Shown here piece after piece: positions 58,434 through 64,000 of a DNA stretch of 64,000 nucleotides. The translations under genes and the position numbers were made by a program. Within the stretch, counting starts at the first letter, position 1. The number at the start of each line of letters is the position of its first letter. Origin of the DNA: Ashinkailepas kermadecensis (lineage: Eukaryota > Arthropoda > Thecostraca > Neolepadidae); the NCBI GenBank assembly GCA_034440615.1, contig JAOTOM010005131.1, forward strand, positions 162,001 through 226,000, read 5' to 3'. The notes under the pieces were generated by a model. The model did not search any database and was not told the origin of the DNA. It saw only the letters and a program-made list of their open reading frames with translations.

Positions 58434-60490
58434 GTTGTGATTTTCAATAACTCCGGCACGAGTCTTTTCGGCCCCCAGCGTGATTTTCGGGGCCCAGGCG
58501 CGAACCTTTGAGGCCCCAGCGTGATTTTCAGAGGCCCAACCCGTCTTTTGTGGCCCACATCATGATTTTCCAGGACCACGGCACGACTTTTGTGTGCTCC
58601 CATCGTGATTTTCAGGGGCCCCGGTCCGACTTTTTTGAGGACCCAGCGCCTTTATCAAGGGCCCTGGCTCGATCTCTTCAGGCCTTTGCGTGATTTTCTG
58701 GGGCCCTGGTGCGACTTTCTGTGTTCCAACGCGGTTCTTTTTCGGGTTCGACGCGTTTTTTGGGGTCTTTGACGCAATTTGTGTGGCCGCAGAGTAACAT
58801 TCCGGGTAGGAATTGATTTGTGGGAAGCCAGCTACGACCTGTGAGGCTACGACGCGATTTTTGGGAACCCTAATGTGATTTCCAAGGACAGTGGCGCGAC
58901 GTTTTTGGGTCTAAGTGCGATTTTTGAAGCCTGTCGTCATTTGTTGGGATGCCTATCGCGAGTTTTAGTGGCTTCGACACGTCTTTGGGGGCCCAACACG
59001 TCTTGGTTTCTTTTGGAGCGATTGCTGGTACCCCAGAATGATTGTCCATGTCCGGGTTTTTTCGCTTCCCGGCTTCATTTGTTGGGTGTTCCCGATGATA
59101 CTTTTGGGGTACTGGTGCGACCTGTCGAGACTCTAGTGTGATTTTGAGGGACCCGGGCGCGACGTTTTGGTACCTTCGGGTTCAGCGTGATTTGCATGGG
59201 CCCCAGCCCAACCTTTTGGGTCCCCCATTGTTATTTTCAAGAACCCCGGCACGATTTTTTCGCCCCCGGCGTGATTTTCGGGGCCCAGGCGCGAACCTTT
59301 CAGGCCCCAGCGTGATTTGCAGGGGCCCAGTCCGTCTTTTGTGGTCCCCACCATGATTTTCCAGGACCACGGCACGACTTTTTATTCTCCCATCGTGATT
59401 TTCAGAGGGCCCTGTCCGACTTTTTTGAGGACTCTGCGCGATTATCACGGGCCCCGGTCAGATCTCTTAAGGCCTTTGCGTGATTTTCTGGCGCTCTGGT
59501 GTGACTTATCGGGGTTTCGGTGCGACTTCTTGGGTACCCCAGCGGTATTTCCAGGGGTCCCGTCCCACATTTTGTAGCCCTCGGTGTCACTTTAGGCTCC
59601 CGGAATGATTTTTGAGGCCTCCAATGTGATTTTCAGGGGCTTTGGTGTGATTTTGGGGGCCCTCGCGTCATTTTATGGGTCCCTGTGCGACTTTTTGGGG
59701 CCCCGGTACGATTGTTAGGGACACCAGCAGGATTTTTAAGGAGCCTGGCGCTATTTTTCCAAACCCCGGCGCGATTATTGGGGGCCGACAACCTCTCAGG
59801 GGGGCTGCTCCAATTCCCCATTTGGTACGCCACTGCGCATGCCCCAATGATTTTATAGCTTAACAATGACGTCTATGGAGTACATCGCACAAAATCGACT
59901 TTCCTATGCCCATTTAACTGCTTGCACCAGAAGTAGTGTTCCGAAATATACATCCTGCAATTGGCCTAAATTCATCTCGTTGTCTTCAGGGTTCTTAAAT
60001 CTCAGCCTGGACGTACACATCACTGGACGATGGACGATGGCCTTGGTAGTAGTCTCAGTTGAAATTCGATATTATATATATGTTATAGAACGATATATAA
60101 TATATCTAATATATATAATATATATATATATGCTTGCACCACAAGTTGTGTTCAGAAATATACACCCAGCAATTGGCCTAAATTCATCCCATTGTTTTCG
60201 GGGTTCTTAGACCTCAGCCTGGATGTACACATCACTGGACGATGAAAAGCCTCCATAGTAATTTCCGTTGTAATACATTGAATAGATTCTGGGATCAGAG
60301 TCTTTGCTAAGCAGGGATTGTTACATATACCATGATCCCACCATCCGAACCATTTCTGTTGAACGACGAAATTCGAATTCAATGTTTAACGTGCTGTGAC
60401 TGCCACTTCGCAGTTACCCAGCTGAATATCCACTCGGGTCAATTACCATGCTCATGTGCCATCTAAGGTCACATGACAAGCATCACTCGT
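58434..60490 (+). mobile_element. Composite repeat, copy B
   Basis: The minisatellite runs from about 58434 to 59790, followed by the same tail as copy A from GGGGCCGACAACCTCTCAG. The tail is truncated near 60490 at ATAGGCGTAGGAACGGGGG. Inside the tail about 145 bp are duplicated (59921-60065 and 60131-60275) around an AT-rich spacer. It starts about 295 bp after the La stop. Confidence 0.85.
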
Positions 60491-60743
60491 CACCATAGGC
60501 GTAGGAACGGGGGGGGGGCATGGCCCACCCACTTTTCAAAGTGGGGGGGGGGGGCAACAATGGTAGCTGGCCCACCCGCTTTTCAGACATTTAAACTTCC
60601 TAAAAACAGCATGCACACATTTGAATATGTGAACAACTCCCTGCAATCTATAACTAAGTAAAAATCTGCAGATATCACATCGTAGCACTTCATTTTTTCA
60701 AAGTCATGCACACTTGGACATGACCTTACAACAATACAACTAA

Positions 60744-63700
60744 TTCAGGAGTTGATGTAATGCAACAGTTGTATAGATATTCACACCTTATATTATGTTA
60801 TGAAAATACTATAAAGCAGATAATGTGCCAGCCAGTACCAAGATGCATTCATACTAGAGTTTCACTGTGGTTCTTTGACTGCTTAACATCGATTTCATTA
60901 ATATTGCCTACAGAATAAAATTATAAAGGCTGAAGGCAGTAACGTAGCACAATCAATGTAAGATATACAATTCGCAAGTGCAAGTCCCTTGCCTTGATAT
61001 TACATGGCGATGTATTATAGATGGACCTGGTCCTAGCTGCCATACACTCCAACATTTATATTTATTGATTATTGGGGCATACAAATTACCGCCAGATACA
61101 TCATTGTGTGACTGTAGTATGGGATGGAACGTAAAAGTTTCTACATTTCATTTGATTTTCACAGTTGGGCACAGCATACAGATATCCAACCGTTTCAGTG
61201 AGATGTCTGGGTATTATCGGTGCTGGCATCCAACAAAACAAAATACTTATTTCCATCATTTATTATGGTGGCATAGACACAATAATGAAGTCCACACCCA
61301 ATTTTATCAACTTCAAGTGCGAGAACGCCTTTCAGAATATCAGAATCCCCCGAGAGGATTAGGCGCACGTGATGCGACCTGACAAGGTCACATGAGTGAT
61401 ATGAAGAGTGATGTGACTAGTGATATTTGTCATGTGACCTGAGAAGGCACATGACGAGCATGGCAACTGACCCGAGTGGATCTTCAGCTGGGTAAAGTGG
61501 CATTGACAGTACGTTAAACATTGAAGTCAAATTATGTCGTTCAACAGAAATGGTTCGGTCAGATGGTGGATTCGTTGTATATGTAACCATCTCTGCTTAG
61601 CAAAGACCCTGATCGCAGAATCTATTCAATGAAGACATTTGGAGTCAAATTACTAAAACACATAATTACAACGGAGACTACTATCGAGGCTTTTCATCGT
61701 CCAGTGATGTGTACGTCCAGGCTGAGATTTAAGAACCCAGAAGATAATGGGATGAATTTAGGCCAATTGCAGGGTGTATATTTCTGAACACTACATGTGG
61801 TACAAGCAGTTAAATGGGCATAGGAAAGTCGATTTTGTGCGATGTACTCACTAAACGTCAATTTTAAGCAATACAATAATTGGGTCATGCACAGTGGCGT
61901 ACCGAAGGGGGGCATTGAAGCAGTCTCCCTGAGAGGTCGTCTGCCACCAATAATCGCGCCGGGGTTTGGAAAAATAGCGTCAATCTCCCTAAAAACCCTG
62001 CTGGTATCCCCAACAATCGTTCTGGGGCTCATAAATCATATCGGGCCCCAAATAGCCCCCCAACAGCAGGGGACCCCGAAAATCGCGCTAAGCGCCCATA
62101 AAGTCCCGCCAGGTTCAGGGGCCGCTGAACTCAGGGGTTCAGGGGCCCCTGAAAATCGCATTGAATCATTGGGCTTCAAATATCACATTGGGCTTCAAAA
62201 ATCCTTCTGGAACCCTAAAGTGACGCCGAGGGCTTCGAAATGTGGGACGGGGCCCCTGAAAATACCGATGGGCCCCAAAACGTCGCCCCGGGACCCCGAC
62301 AAGTCGGACCAGGGCCCCCAGAAATTTACGTAAAGGTCGGGCCGGGCCCCTGGGAATTACGCTGTGAGCCAAGAAGTCTCGCCGGGCCCCCGAAAATGAC
62401 GCTGAGCCCCAAAAAGACTGCCCGGGCCCTCAAAATCACGCTGGGTCCCAAAATGTTTGGCCCGGGACCCTGATAATCGCGCTGGGTTCCCAAAAAGTCT
62501 GACCGGGTTCGCTCAAAATCACATGGGGAGCACAAAAAAGTCGTGCCGTGGTCTTTCAAAATCACGATGAGGCCACAAAAAGACGGGCTGGGCCCCTGAA
62601 AATCACGTTGGGGTCCTCAAAGGTCCGCGTCTGGGCCACCAAAATCACACTGGGGGCCGAAAAAAGTCCTGCCGGGGTTCTTGAAAATCACAACGGGGAC
62701 CCCAAAAGATTAGGTGGGGCCCTGAAAATCACGCTGAGCCTGAAGATACCAAAAAGTTGCGCCCGGGCCCCTCAAGATCACGCTCGGGGCTGGACAGGTC
62801 GCACCGGTGCCCTAAAAATAAAAAAAGAAGCGCGTTGGAGCACCAAGAAAAATGCACCGGGAGCCCGAAGAATCGTACCTGGGCCCACAAATATCGCGCA
62901 TGAGGCTTACAAAAATAGAAGCTGACCCCAAGAAATCATAAGGGGGGTTTATCGAGTCGAGCAGCCGCAGTGGCATACTAAAGAGGGCCCCCCCCCCCCC
63001 ACACTCCATCCTGAAGAGTTGGCCTCCGAAAAACCCAAGAATCGTTCCGGGGTCCCCAAAAATGGTTCTGGGGCCCCATAAATTCGCGTCTGGGCACCCA
63101 GAATTAGCAGTTGTAAATAAATACCGTGGGCACCAAAAAACTTGCACCGGGCTCGAAAATTTGCGCCGGGAACGCCAAAATCGCGCTGGGACCCAGGTAA
63201 GTACAACGCGCCCCGCGAACTATTGCAATGTAACCCACATGGGTTGACGCACCCTAAAACCCAAATAATCACCCCGCGAACTAGCGCCAAGCCCCCCAAA
63301 TATCGCGCTTCGGATAAAAAATTCCTGTCTGTAGGACCATAAATTGTGGTCGGGTCATACAAAATCCACTCTGGGCTCCAAAAAATTGTCGATGGCCCCA
63401 AATAAGCACAGCGTGGCCACAAAATCGCATCGGGACCCGACAAGAATTAAGCCTGAGGTTTCCAAAATATAGAGATTCCGAAAAATAAATGTGAGCCAGA
63501 AAAATCGCTCCTTAGCCCAAACATACCACCAGATGCCTTTCCAAATCGCATACGGCACCGAAAAACGTACCAGAGTAAAACAAGATCGCGGCGGGACAGA
63601 ATAAAAAATGTCCCCGGGGGTCCGAAAAATCAAGGCGTGGCTCGAACTTTACATAATTCAGAAGAAGTCACCAAAACTTGCGTCGAGCCCAGAAAACTGC

Positions 63701-64000
63701 GTCGGATCCCCCGGAACCACGTGCCTGGGCCCGAAAAGTCACGACGGGACTTCGAGAAATTATACCGGAGCTCCCAATATCGTGCTGCGGTCCCACAAAT
63801 GTCAGCGTGGAACCCCAAATAAACACAGCGGAACCCTAAGAGCACAACTGGAGAACGAAAATGTACCGGGCCCTCCAAAGTGTAACGAGTCTGGCAAGGT
63901 GCGGCAGGGCCTCAAAGCATGCGTTGCACCTCTAAATAAACACACCGGGAGTTAAAAAAAGCAAAACAACGGGGCCCTCAAAGCACACCGAGGCCTTGAG
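60744..64000 (-). mobile_element. Composite repeat, copy C, running off the window
   Basis: Reverse-complement counterpart of copy A. The tail is 60744-61935 and the 21-bp minisatellite runs from 61935 to the window end. With copy B it forms a tail-to-tail inverted pair separated by about 250 bp of other sequence. The open frames in it are generated by the 21-bp period. Confidence 0.85.

Noticed and set aside
62548..62925. 125-codon frame in the 21-bp minisatellite
   Set aside because: The 21-bp period makes long frames in several phases on both strands; no start context, splice sites or non-repeat protein text.

Overview
The window is nuclear DNA of a multicellular animal, most likely an arthropod. 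The genes have GT-AG introns and GC-rich coding exons in AT-rich, transposon-packed non-coding DNA. One gene combines a ZAD-like domain with C2H2 fingers, an architecture most typical of arthropods. tRNA-derived SINEs with clear target-site duplications are scattered through it. I cannot name the species. There is no operon structure, CRISPR array or bacterial gene.

Three protein genes can be read with confidence. (1) POLE3/CHRAC17 (+, exons 874-1038, 1408-1513 and 5212-5429) is a histone-fold subunit of DNA polymerase epsilon and of CHRAC. (2) A six-coding-exon C2H2 zinc-finger gene (-, 16676 down to 6402) encodes about 1147 aa: a long low-complexity N-terminus, a ZAD-like domain and 11 fingers. 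It converges tail-to-tail on POLE3. Exon phases, and a finger completed across a splice junction, support the model. (3) An intron-less La/SSB reading frame (+, 56724-58139) has a PEVK-type heptad extension at its N-terminus. A possible last exon of an unknown gene lies at 29849-30078 (-).

The rest is mobile or repetitive DNA. 1-16.8 kb: the two converging genes, with a hAT MITE, an inverted Penelope-like/hammerhead-like fold-back and two SINEs in introns. 17-35 kb: a degraded LTR-element relic, a 450-bp inverted repeat flanking 7.3 kb, a 1.4-kb long-TIR element with a short ORF and a 29-bp hairpin, a LINE reverse-transcriptase fragment and a local duplication. 37-40 kb, 58.4-60.5 kb and 60.7-64 kb: three copies of one composite repeat, made of a degenerate 21-bp minisatellite plus a unique tail. 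The last two are in opposite orientation and the last runs off the window. 45.7-46 kb: a homopolymer stretch that looks like an assembly defect. 46-56.6 kb: AT-rich, almost gene-free, with a TTAA-flanked element dense in AGGTCA half-sites.

The least expected observations are these. In both intron-bearing genes a 5' splice site sits in the first unit of a tandem minisatellite (34 bp in POLE3, 21 bp in the zinc-finger gene). A 7-codon minisatellite family is open in several frames on both strands. Two copies of a hammerhead-like core face each other inside a 248-bp insertion. I did not find a convincing new multi-gene system.
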